The notes under the pieces were generated by a model. The model worked only from the letters and a program-made list of their open reading frames with translations. It ran no database searches and was not told the DNA's origin. A program made the translations under genes and the position numbers. A stretch of DNA of 64,000 nucleotides from Microbacterium sp. Clip185 (GTDB taxonomy: Bacteria > Actinomycetota > Actinomycetes > Actinomycetales > Microbacteriaceae), in NCBI RefSeq assembly GCF_028743715.1, contig NZ_CP117996.1, forward strand, positions 3,038,001-3,102,000, read 5' to 3'. Shown here in pieces: positions 43,052 through 50,978 of the stretch; position 1 is the first letter of the stretch; each line of letters opens with the position of its first letter.

Positions 43052-44224
43052 TCAGTTGCCCTCGGTGCGCACCGGGTCCGTGCCGTCGGGGGCGACGTCG
43101 TAGTAAACCGATCGGTAGTCCCCGTCGAACCAGAAACTCACCCGAACCGGCCCCGCATGCTGCGCGAACGTCGGCGAATCGGTGTCGCCGTCGATCTCCC
43201 GCTCCACCCGCAGTGTGACGTCGCTCAGGCTGTCGATCCCCTCCGCGTCGGCGGCCGTCTGCACCGCGGCCCACAGCCCGGGCCACGACACCTCGTCGAG
43301 CGAGAACTGTTCGGCGGCGGAATCCGGCTGCGACGGCGCGGGACCTTCGCGAGTCACCTCGCCGCGGCGGTACTCCCAGCGGTCGGTGTCGGTGGAGCCG
43401 GGCGTCACAGGAGCATCCACGACGATGACGTCCTCGCTCACCGAGATGCTGACCACCCGATCGTGCCCGATCTTCGCGGCGAGGGCGCCGACAGCGTCGG
43501 CGGTGGTCTCCGGCTGACGCAGATCCGCGGTGAGCCGCCCCTGGCCGAGGGCGGTGATGGTCTGCGCGACGGCCGTCGGGTAGGGCAGGGCCACCGCTGC
43601 ACCGGCGACGAGGAACGCGAGGGCGAACAGGACGAACCGCGGCCCCCTGCCCTTCGGGCCGATACCGATGAGGGGTCCGCGTCGCCGCCCCTTGATCGTG
43701 ACCGCCCCGGGCTCGGGCAGGCGGGGCTCGCCGAGTTCGGTCGGCGGGGGAATGCGGATTCCCGCGTACGGAGCTTGGGTGACGTCATCGTCGGTGAGCG
43801 CCACTTCGGCGCCGTCCGCGCTCAGCAGCGCCACCGCGCGCAGGTTCCCCGGCTGGACGGCGGGGATGTCGACGAGCCGCACGAGCTGGCGCACGCGCGC
43901 GCGATACGCGGGGCCCTCCAGCGGCTGGATGCTGAGATCGAGGTCGCACACCGGCTGATCGTTGATCAGCGTGCCGGTCTGTGTCACGGCGTCGATGCGG
44001 GCGAGGGCCATCCTGCCCTCGGATCGCGCCGCGTCGAGGTCTGTGGTGGACGCGGCAGGCATCCCTCGGGTGGCGCGCGCGATGAGGATCAGAATGCCGC
44101 TGAAGATGGCCAGGACCATCCCGGTCGGAAAGGTGATCTCGCCGGCACCCGGCGGGCCGATCTCCGAGACGACGAGAGCGCCGAGGGCCATCCCCGCCCC
44201 CACGAAGAACAGAAGGCGGATCAC
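43052..44224 (-). CDS. Hypothetical membrane protein
   Basis: 390 aa, unrecognised. Two N-terminal helices (about 2-20 and 35-50), a cytosolic-type middle domain (60-185), another helix at about 193-213 and a C-terminal soluble domain (215-390) with beta-rich pattern and acidic stretches. The GTG is six bases after TAGCAT, so leaderless. Convergent or tandem neighbours give no functional hint: it sits between an acyl-CoA dehydrogenase (downstream) and VanY (upstream), all minus strand. Confidence 0.75.
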   Translation of the reverse strand: MIRLLFFVGAGMALGALVVSEIGPPGAGEITFPTGMVLAIFSGILILIARATRGMPAASTTDLDAARSEGRMALARIDAVTQTGTLINDQPVCDLDLSIQPLEGPAYRARVRQLVRLVDIPAVQPGNLRAVALLSADGAEVALTDDDVTQAPYAGIRIPPPTELGEPRLPEPGAVTIKGRRRGPLIGIGPKGRGPRFVLFALAFLVAGAAVALPYPTAVAQTITALGQGRLTADLRQPETTADAVGALAAKIGHDRVVSISVSEDVIVVDAPVTPGSTDTDRWEYRRGEVTREGPAPSQPDSAAEQFSLDEVSWPGLWAAVQTAADAEGIDSLSDVTLRVEREIDGDTDSPTFAQHAGPVRVSFWFDGDYRSVYYDVAPDGTDPVRTEGN

Positions 44225-44230
44225 CCGTCC

Positions 44231-44236
44231 ATGCTA
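44231..44236 (-). promoter_or_regulatory. -10 hexamer TAGCAT of the hypothetical membrane protein
   Basis: On the minus strand TAGCAT, GGACGG, GTG: the leaderless spacing seen at many genes here. Confidence 0.5.
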
Positions 44237-44274
44237 TCCAGCCCGGCGGAGCGCTTTGGATGCGGTGAGCCGGG

Positions 44275-45240
44275 TCAGCCGGTATAGGCGGGCGCGGCGG
44301 GCAGCCCGAAGAACTCCTCGAGGGTGTGCCAGCCGCCCTCATGGTACGCCCGCGCCAGTTCCGGGCCGATGTAGCGCAGGTGCCAGGGCTCCGCCTCGTA
44401 GCCCGTCACGGGCGTGTAGCCCTGTTCGTAGCGCACGATGAACCCGAACTGCCAGGCGTTCGCGGCCACCCACTGCCCCTCGGGGGAAGAACCGAAGTCG
44501 TCGAGCGTGCCGCATCCGCTGCCGCAGGGCATGAGGTCCATCGCGAGCCCGAGCTGATGCTCGCTGAACCCGGGTCTCGCGCTGGAGACCTCCGCCTCCG
44601 CCTGTCCGCCTCGCGCGACGTTCTCCTGATAGGTCCTCACCTGGGTGTCGTAGGAGCGGTATCCGCTGAGCTGTCCGAGTGAGCCGACACCAGCCGTCTC
44701 GACGGCCTCCGCCATCTGCTGCAGCGCAGCAGCGGCGTCCTGACGGAGCACGCCGGCGTTGAAGGTCTGCAACCCCTGCACCTGCACGATGCCCTGGGGC
44801 TCGTAGTCGAGCGGGTTCAAGGGACGCTGCTTGTTGACGACGACCCAGCGACGAGCCGCATCCGAGAGCGAGATGCAGGGCGCGGTTCCCGAAACGACCG
44901 CCTCACGGAAGGACAACCCTCCGCCGGCGGCCACGATCACGGCCTCGTCATCGCCGGCCGCGATCGCCGCGGCGACGGCGGGGTCGTCGCAGATGGATGC
45001 GGCCGCAGGCGCTCGGGTGAAGACCGGAGCGGGGATGCTCTGCGCGGCGGGCGGGCCCGCCTTGGCGCCGGGAGCGACCACCGGCGCTCCCCCTACGAGA
45101 GCGCTGACCCAGAGAGCCGCCACCACGGTGCCGGCCACCGCGGCGCACGCGACCGCGATGCGGCGGCGACGGAGGCGCCCGGACGCGACGCGCGCAGCGC
45201 GGCGCGACGTGAGCGTCTCGGGTGACGCGGTGGAGATCAC
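44275..45240 (-). CDS. D-alanyl-D-alanine carboxypeptidase (VanY/M15B family)
   Basis: 321 aa. One N-terminal membrane helix (about 28-50) places the catalytic domain outside. Peptidase family M15 motifs: SGYRSYDTQVRTY, SEHQLGLAMDL (zinc His and Asp) and EPWHLRYIG (second zinc His and base). It cleaves the terminal D-Ala of peptidoglycan stems. The GTG at 45240 is divergent from the radical SAM gene with about 110 bp of shared promoter region. No vancomycin resistance cluster is present, so a housekeeping wall-remodelling role is more likely than resistance. Confidence 0.93.
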   Translation of the reverse strand: MISTASPETLTSRRAARVASGRLRRRRIAVACAAVAGTVVAALWVSALVGGAPVVAPGAKAGPPAAQSIPAPVFTRAPAAASICDDPAVAAAIAAGDDEAVIVAAGGGLSFREAVVSGTAPCISLSDAARRWVVVNKQRPLNPLDYEPQGIVQVQGLQTFNAGVLRQDAAAALQQMAEAVETAGVGSLGQLSGYRSYDTQVRTYQENVARGGQAEAEVSSARPGFSEHQLGLAMDLMPCGSGCGTLDDFGSSPEGQWVAANAWQFGFIVRYEQGYTPVTGYEAEPWHLRYIGPELARAYHEGGWHTLEEFFGLPAAPAYTG

Positions 45241-45314
45241 GCTCTATTGTGCCTCCCGCACACGGCCGCGACGAGCGCGATCAGACTCCTGTACGACCTT
45301 GAGTCTCACCAGGG

Positions 45315-45343
45315 TTGACATAGCTTCGTATCTTTGTTCCACT
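45315..45343 (+). promoter_or_regulatory. Promoter of the radical SAM gene
   Basis: A perfect -35 TTGACA (45315-45320), 17-bp spacer and a poor -10 TCCACT (45338-45343), six bases before the ATG at 45350. The spacing suits a leaderless mRNA; the weak -10 suggests an activator may be needed. Confidence 0.45.
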
Positions 45344-45349
45344 GTCGTC

Positions 45350-46414
45350 ATGCGGTGGAACGGTCAGAGGGTCGGCGAGGAGGATGCGGCTGCGCTCCCC
45401 GGCATGGAGCGACTCGACTCTCTCGTGCGCTCGGTGACGACACCGGAATTCGCCGGCATGACGTTCCACGAGGTCGCGGCGCGCTCCGCGTTGAACCACG
45501 TCCCCGGCTCGTCCGCGATGCCCTTCGACTGGACCATCAACCCCTACCGTGGGTGCAGCCACGCCTGTACGTACTGCTTCGCGCGGGGCACCCACACGTA
45601 CCTCGACCTCGATGCGGGTCGCGACTTCGACACCCAGGTCGTGGTGAAGGTGAACATCGCCGAGGTGCTCGAGCGCGAGCTCGCCCGCAGCTCGTGGGGC
45701 CGGGAGCACGTCGCCCTCGGCACGAACACCGACCCCTACCAGCGCGCAGAAGGGCGTTACCGGCTCATGCCCGGCATCATCGATGCCCTGGCCGCATCCG
45801 GAACACCCTTCTCCATCCTCACCAAGGGCACGCTGCTGCGTCGCGACCTGCCGGTGCTGCGTCAGGCGCACGAGCGCGTACCGATCTCGATCGCGATGTC
45901 GATCGCCCTTTTCGACGACGACCTGCAGCGCTCGGTCGAGCCGGGGACGCCCACGGCGCAGGCGCGCCTCGACACGGTGCGCGCGGCGACGGATGCGGGC
46001 TTTCGCGTCACCGTCTTCCTCATGCCGGTGATGCCGCATCTCACCGACTCGATCGCGGCCCTCGACGACGCGCTGCGGCGCATCAAGGCGGCGGGGGCGG
46101 TGCGTGTCGTCTACGGCGCGCTGCATCTGCGCCCCGGCGTGAAGCCCTGGTTCATGGCCTGGCTGCGGCGCGAGCATCCCGAGCTCGTCTCGAGCTACCT
46201 GGGGCTGTATCCGGGAGCGTCGGTGAGCGCGCCCAAGGCGTATCGGCAGTGGCTCGCGCGACGCGTTCGACCCTTGCTGCGGGTGCACGGCCTCGACGGC
46301 CGCGACGAAGAGGAGCCGGTGCGCGCGCGTCCGGTCGCTCCCGGCGCACGCGCGGCGGCCGCCGCATCCGTGCGCTTCACCGGATCGGCGCCGGAGCCGG
46401 CACGCCTGTTCTGA
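45350..46414 (+). CDS. Rv2578c-family radical SAM protein
   Basis: 354 aa. The 4Fe-4S cluster motif is CSHACTYCF (CxxxCxxC) in the family context INPYRGCSHACTYCFARGTH; GTNTDPYQRAEG and SILTKGT follow. It matches the actinobacterial Rv2578c family, related to SplB-like/elongator-type radical SAM enzymes, but its reaction is not established. It is divergent from VanY, and a strong hairpin terminator follows. Confidence 0.9.
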   Translation: MRWNGQRVGEEDAAALPGMERLDSLVRSVTTPEFAGMTFHEVAARSALNHVPGSSAMPFDWTINPYRGCSHACTYCFARGTHTYLDLDAGRDFDTQVVVKVNIAEVLERELARSSWGREHVALGTNTDPYQRAEGRYRLMPGIIDALAASGTPFSILTKGTLLRRDLPVLRQAHERVPISIAMSIALFDDDLQRSVEPGTPTAQARLDTVRAATDAGFRVTVFLMPVMPHLTDSIAALDDALRRIKAAGAVRVVYGALHLRPGVKPWFMAWLRREHPELVSSYLGLYPGASVSAPKAYRQWLARRVRPLLRVHGLDGRDEEEPVRARPVAPGARAAAAASVRFTGSAPEPARLF

Positions 46415-46423
46415 CCCGAGACG

Positions 46424-46462
46424 CGGCAACGCCCCCTCGCACGGGGCGAGAGGGCGTTGCCG
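46424..46462. terminator. Bidirectional hairpin terminator
   Basis: Arms CGGCAACGCCCCCTCGC and GCGAGAGGGCGTTGCCG pair with one mismatch around a 5-base loop, between the convergent radical SAM and DEAD-box genes. Confidence 0.75.
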
Positions 46463-46470
46463 ACTCGATG

Positions 46471-48534
46471 TCAGGCGGAGGCGACGTCGGCGAGCTGGCG
46501 CCCAGCGACCTCCTCGACGACGTCGTCGCCGGGGCGGACCTCTTCGAACGGTGCGTCGATCTCGGCGCGCGAGAGCAGCTCCGTCATGCGACGACGGCGC
46601 TGCCGCGGGACCAGGGTGACCACGGTGCCGCTGCGGCCGGCCCGGCCGGTACGGCCAGAACGGTGCAGGTACGTCTTGTACTCGTCGGGAGCGTCGGCCT
46701 GGATGACCAGATCGATGTCGTCGACGTGGATGCCGCGGGCGGCCACGTCGGTGGCGACCAGCACGTTGACCTTGCCGTCGGTCAGACGCTGCAGGTTGCG
46801 CGTGCGCTTGGCCTGGTTGAGGTCTCCGTGCAGAGCGACGGCGGAGATGCCGGCGTCCTCGAAGTTCTCGACGAGCATCTCGGCGAACGCGCGGGTGCGG
46901 GAGAAGACGAGCGTCTTGCCGTCGCGGTCCACGAGGGAAGCGAGCAGCTCGGCCTTGTCGCGGTGGTCGACGACGAAGACGCGGTGATCGATCGTTCCGG
47001 TCTCCTGCGTCTCACCCGCGACCTCGTAGACGGCCGGGTCGACGAGGAACTCGTCGACGAGGGCCGCGACCTCACGGTCGAGCGTGGCGGAGAACAGCAG
47101 CTTCTGGCTGCCTTCGCCGGTCAGGCGCAGGATGCGCTGCACCGGCTCGGCGAATCCGAGCTCTGCCATGTGGTCGGCCTCGTCCAGCACCGAGATCTGC
47201 ACCTCGGACAGGTCGAGCTTTCCCTGGTTGATGAGGTCCTCGATGCGACCCGGGGTACCGATGATGATGTCGATGCCCTTCTTGAGCGCACCGACCTGAC
47301 GCGCCTGGGGCACGCCGCCGTAGATCTGCGTGGTGAACAGGCCGACGCTGCGCGCGATCGGCTGCACGGTGCGGTCGATCTGGAGGGCGAGCTCGCGCGT
47401 GGGAGCCAGGATGAGCGCCTTGGGGCGGCGGCCGAACTCGCGGCGGGTACCCGCCTGCGAGCGCAGGATGCGCTCGACCAGGGGAGCACCGAAGGCGATG
47501 GTCTTGCCGGAGCCGGTACGGCCACGGGCGAGCACGTCGCGTCCTTCGAGGATCGGAGGGATCGTCGCGGACTGGATCGGGAACGGGCTGGGCGCGCCGA
47601 GCTCGGCGAGCACCTTCACGATGTTCTGACCGAGCCCGAGCTCACCGAAGCCCTGACCCTCGACGGTCTCGGCCTGGACGGCCTCGGCCTCGAGCCGCTC
47701 GTGGACGACATCGACGTGCTGCTCGTGCGCCTTGGCTGCGGTCGCGTTCCAATCCGACCGGTTGCCACCCTCGCGGCGGGCGGGACGATCGTCGAAGGAA
47801 CGGCGCGGACGGTCGTCGAACGAACGCGCGGGGCGATCGTCGAACGAGCGGCGGGGACGGTCGTCGAACGAACGAGCCGGACGGTCCCCGTCACGACGAG
47901 CCGGACGGTCGTCGAAGGAACGGCGCGGACGGTCATCGAACGAACGAGCCGGACGGTCGCCATCGCGACGAGCCGGACGGTCGTCGAAGGAACGGCGCGG
48001 ACGGTCATCGAACGAACGAGCCGGACGATCGCCATCGCGACGAGCCGGACGGTCATCGAACGAGCGCGCGGGACGGTCGTCGAACGACCGACGCGGACGG
48101 TCGTCGAACGAACGAGCCGGACGGTCGCCATCGCGACGGGCGGGACGATCGTCGAACGAACGGCGCGGGCGGTCGTCGTAGGAACGCGCCGGACGGTCGT
48201 CGAAGGAGCGACGCGGACGGTCATCGAACGAACGAGCCGGACGGTCGCCATCGCGACGGGCGGGACGGTCGTCGAAGGACCGTGCGGGACGACCCTCGCG
48301 GATGCCGCGGGCCTCATCGCGGCCGGCGCGCTCGGCCGAGGTCCAACGACGCTTGGGAGCCGACTCCGCGGTCTCCTCGCGGTAGCCGCGGTGATTCGGG
48401 CTCTTGGAGCCGGTCGAGCCGGCAGAGGACTCGCCCGGACGACGCTTGCGGTCCTGGAACGAGGTCTTCGCGCCGTAGCGGGGCTCGAAGTTCTTGGCCG
48501 GACGTCCGCCGGCGGGCTTCTTGTTCTTGGGCAT
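46471..48534 (-). CDS. DEAD-box RNA helicase with N-terminal octapeptide repeats
   Basis: 687 aa. Residues 82-257 are 22 tandem octapeptides of the types RPARSFDD, RPRRSFDD and RPARRDGD, an Arg/Asp-rich disordered tail. The helicase core has Q-motif region FPIQSATIPP, ARGRTGSGKT (I), PTRELALQ (Ia), VLDEADHM (II), LFSATLD (III) and HRSGRTGRAGRSG (VI), a RhlE/DeaD-type enzyme that remodels RNA, often important in the cold. The usual basic tail is placed at the N-terminus here. ATG follows AGGAAG. The 234 bp upstream hold its leader and the promoter of the divergent epimerase. Confidence 0.94.
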   Translation of the reverse strand: MPKNKKPAGGRPAKNFEPRYGAKTSFQDRKRRPGESSAGSTGSKSPNHRGYREETAESAPKRRWTSAERAGRDEARGIREGRPARSFDDRPARRDGDRPARSFDDRPRRSFDDRPARSYDDRPRRSFDDRPARRDGDRPARSFDDRPRRSFDDRPARSFDDRPARRDGDRPARSFDDRPRRSFDDRPARRDGDRPARSFDDRPRRSFDDRPARRDGDRPARSFDDRPRRSFDDRPARSFDDRPRRSFDDRPARREGGNRSDWNATAAKAHEQHVDVVHERLEAEAVQAETVEGQGFGELGLGQNIVKVLAELGAPSPFPIQSATIPPILEGRDVLARGRTGSGKTIAFGAPLVERILRSQAGTRREFGRRPKALILAPTRELALQIDRTVQPIARSVGLFTTQIYGGVPQARQVGALKKGIDIIIGTPGRIEDLINQGKLDLSEVQISVLDEADHMAELGFAEPVQRILRLTGEGSQKLLFSATLDREVAALVDEFLVDPAVYEVAGETQETGTIDHRVFVVDHRDKAELLASLVDRDGKTLVFSRTRAFAEMLVENFEDAGISAVALHGDLNQAKRTRNLQRLTDGKVNVLVATDVAARGIHVDDIDLVIQADAPDEYKTYLHRSGRTGRAGRSGTVVTLVPRQRRRRMTELLSRAEIDAPFEEVRPGDDVVEEVAGRQLADVASA
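47764..48291 (-). repeat. 24-bp tandem coding repeat (22 octapeptides)
   Basis: In-frame 24-nt units within the DEAD-box gene; units differ by a few bases and come in three peptide types. The nucleotide identity is high enough for slippage or recombination to change the copy number. Confidence 0.9.
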
Positions 48535-48756
48535 GGGTGATTCTTCCTGGGTTCTCTTCGCACGAGAACAGCACCCGCTCAGAACGCGGGCATACCCGGA
48601 CTACCGTCGGCCGGGGCCATTTTCGATGATGGTCATGTGCGCCGAGCGGCGCTCACCATCGGCCCCATGGACTCACAAACCCATCCGCGCACCACGCGGT
48701 GTCCAGAGCCGACATTCCAGAGTAACCCATGCGACTGGGAAAGTGCCCCGCGTGAG

Positions 48757-48762
48757 TACGCT
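48757..48762 (+). promoter_or_regulatory. -10 hexamer TACGCT of the aldose epimerase gene
   Basis: TACGCT, then GAGAGG, then the ATG at 48769. GAGAGG touching the start cannot be a normal ribosome site, so leaderless translation is likely. Confidence 0.55.
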
Positions 48763-48768
48763 GAGAGG

Positions 48769-49677
48769 ATGAGCGCCGATCCGACCGGAGTCCGTCACCG
48801 CTTGTCGTCATCGAACGGGTTGGCCGAGATCACCGAGGTGGGAGCCTCCCTGCGCGCACTGCGGATCGACGGCGTCGACCTCGTGCCGCACTATCCGGAC
48901 ACCGCGGCGACGCCCGCCGCATCAGGGGTCGTCCTGGTGCCCTGGCCCAACCGGGTGCGCGACGGCCGCTGGTCGCAGCGCGGCACCGACTACCAGCTCG
49001 CGCTCACCGAGCCCAAGCTGGGCAACGCCTCGCACGGGCTGCTCCGCTTCGCCCCGTACCGGGTCGTGGGCGCCGAGACCGACGCCGTGACGCTCGAGGC
49101 CGATGTCTTCCCGCAGACCGGCTATCCGTTCCACCTCGCGACCCGCGTCACGTACGCCCTGACCGACGACGGCATCGACGTCCTGCACCAGATCACGAAC
49201 GTCGGAGCGGATGCGGCACCTGTCGCGCTCGGCACGCATCCGTATCTCTGCATCTCGGACGTGGCAACCGCGGAGCTGCGCCTCGAAGTGGATGCGGCGA
49301 CGTGGTTCCGCCTCGACGAGCGCAACCTTCCGATCGCCGAGGAGCCTGTCGACGCGGCGCACGACCTGCGCACGCCGCGCCGGGTCGGAGACCTGACGCT
49401 CGACACCGCCTACTCGACGCTCCGCCGCGGCGGGGATGGTCGCGTCCGCGGCGTGCTCCACGCCCCGGACGGTCGCCGCCTCGAACTCTGGGCCGGCGCC
49501 GGGTTCGAGTACCTGCAGGTCTTCACGACCGACCGCTACCCGGGGCAGGATCTCGCCGTCGCGATCGAGCCGATGACCGCCCCTGCGGACGCCTTGAACT
49601 CGGGTCGCGACCTCCGCTGGCTCGGGCCCGGCGAGACCTGGGAGCTGGAGTGGGGCATCTCCCTCACCCGCCCCTGA
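48769..49677 (+). CDS. Aldose 1-epimerase family protein
   Basis: 302 aa, typical size. Interconverts anomers of sugars in the cytoplasm. Motifs: VLVPWPNRVRDGRW, NASHGLLRFAPY with the catalytic-type histidine, LGTHPYLCIS with the second histidine, and AVAIEPMTAPADALN with the base glutamate. No sugar operon is nearby. The start is fixed by the upstream -10 hexamer. Confidence 0.92.
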   Translation: MSADPTGVRHRLSSSNGLAEITEVGASLRALRIDGVDLVPHYPDTAATPAASGVVLVPWPNRVRDGRWSQRGTDYQLALTEPKLGNASHGLLRFAPYRVVGAETDAVTLEADVFPQTGYPFHLATRVTYALTDDGIDVLHQITNVGADAAPVALGTHPYLCISDVATAELRLEVDAATWFRLDERNLPIAEEPVDAAHDLRTPRRVGDLTLDTAYSTLRRGGDGRVRGVLHAPDGRRLELWAGAGFEYLQVFTTDRYPGQDLAVAIEPMTAPADALNSGRDLRWLGPGETWELEWGISLTRP

Positions 49678-49700
49678 AACGCTCCGGCACCGCCGCCGAG

Positions 49701-49741
49701 TGAGCACTCCTTCGTCGAGCGCGCACCCGATGGGGTGCTCA
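49701..49741. repeat. Inverted repeat after the epimerase gene
   Basis: TGAGCAC and GTGCTCA, 27 bp apart, followed by ATTCGGCGAACGGATGCTCGTTCGGCG, which contains two related ATTCGGCG/GTTCGGCG words. It may end the epimerase transcript. The 287 bp from the epimerase stop to the next start hold no other visible gene. Confidence 0.35.
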
Positions 49742-49964
49742 TTCGGCGAACGGATGCTCGTTCGGCGCGTACGGACGACGCCAACCGCGTCCGCTGGTAA
49801 CACGCACCGGGATTGTCGGTAACCTCCGACGGATATCGTTGACCCATGCGGTTTCGACCGCTGCGGCGACGCTGACCGGCTGCGCTGCTCGCCAGCCGGT
49901 GCGTGCAAGGGGCTCCACGTTTCCACCGGCTGGATCGGTGTCCGTCTGGGTGGAGGGTACCCGC

Positions 49965-50978
49965 ATGCTGCGTACCGTTTTCGCGTCGTTTCCCGCTTCG
50001 AGCCTCAGCGGGGCAGACCCCACGCCGCCGCGCGTGCGACTGCACCGGGCGGTGAGCGGGCTCCTGCAGGCGGATGCCCTGCGTCTCGCCGTCCTGACGC
50101 TGGCCATCCTGCTCACCGGGCTCGGGATCTCAATCGCGACGACGACGAACCCGCAGTGGTGGCGTCTGCACTTCAGCCAGCTGGGCACCTACGGCGACGC
50201 GTCGGCAATGTTCTTCAACGGCACGCTCATCCTCGGCGGCTCCACCGTGCTGCTGTTCGCACGCGCCGCCGCGCGCCAGCTGCGCCCACTGGAGGGGACG
50301 CATGTGCGCCGCGGCACGGCAATGACCGCCCGCATCCTGTTCTCCGTCGTCGGCGCCAACCTCGCCCTGGTGGGATGCGTGCCGCTGACCACCAACGGAT
50401 TCGTGCACGACCGCGTCGCCGCCGCGATGGTCCTCGGTTTCGCGGGACTCCTGCTGACGAGCCCGTTCATGATGCACCGCTTCCCGAAGCGGCTGGTGCT
50501 CACGACGGGATTCGTGTTCGTCGGACTGTTCGCGGGAGCCTGGGTCTTCGTCGCAGGCACGATCAACCTCGCCCTGTTCGAGGTCATCGCCTTCAGCGCG
50601 ATGTTCGGCTGGTCGGGCGTGTTCCTCAGCGCTCTGTCGGCGTGCGGCGCCCCGGCCGAACCCGCCACCCCCGTGCCCGCGTCCGCAGCAAAGCCCGCAT
50701 CCGCGCCCGAGGAGTCGGCGTTCCTTCCCGTCATCGCGACGGCATCCGATGCCGGTCCGCGGCTCGCGGGAGGCGCGGAGATCGTCGAGATCAGGACCCT
50801 CGCAGAGCCCTCCGCGTCGTCGGCGCATCGGGTTCCCCGGCGGTCTCGGGCAAGCCGGATGCCGGTCCGTCGCCGCCGTGTCGCAGTCGGCGGCGTTCCC
50901 TCGCACCCTCGACGAGGTTGTAGAGCGTCGGCAGCACGAGCAGCGTCAGCACCGTCGAGGAGACCAGCCCGCCGATGA
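49965..50978 (+). CDS. DUF998-like membrane protein
   Basis: 337 aa. Six to seven hydrophobic helices at about 35-235 (LAVLTLAILLTGLGISIA onward) match DUF998. An Ala/Pro-rich cytosolic stretch follows. The last ~60 residues are Arg-rich and lie entirely opposite the 3' end of the RND gene, so the natural stop may have been lost and the frame read on. ATG 49965 follows GGAGGG. Function unknown. Confidence 0.75.
   Translation: MLRTVFASFPASSLSGADPTPPRVRLHRAVSGLLQADALRLAVLTLAILLTGLGISIATTTNPQWWRLHFSQLGTYGDASAMFFNGTLILGGSTVLLFARAAARQLRPLEGTHVRRGTAMTARILFSVVGANLALVGCVPLTTNGFVHDRVAAAMVLGFAGLLLTSPFMMHRFPKRLVLTTGFVFVGLFAGAWVFVAGTINLALFEVIAFSAMFGWSGVFLSALSACGAPAEPATPVPASAAKPASAPEESAFLPVIATASDAGPRLAGGAEIVEIRTLAEPSASSAHRVPRRSRASRMPVRRRRVAVGGVPSHPRRGCRASAARAASAPSRRPARR

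Noticed and set aside
44275..45240. VanY as a vancomycin resistance gene
   Set aside because: No vanHAX or VanRS genes accompany it; M15B carboxypeptidases are common wall-remodelling enzymes in this group.
47764..48291. CRISPR-like or minisatellite DNA in the DEAD-box gene
   Set aside because: The units are in-frame 24-nt codon repeats of an expressed protein; no unique spacers exist.
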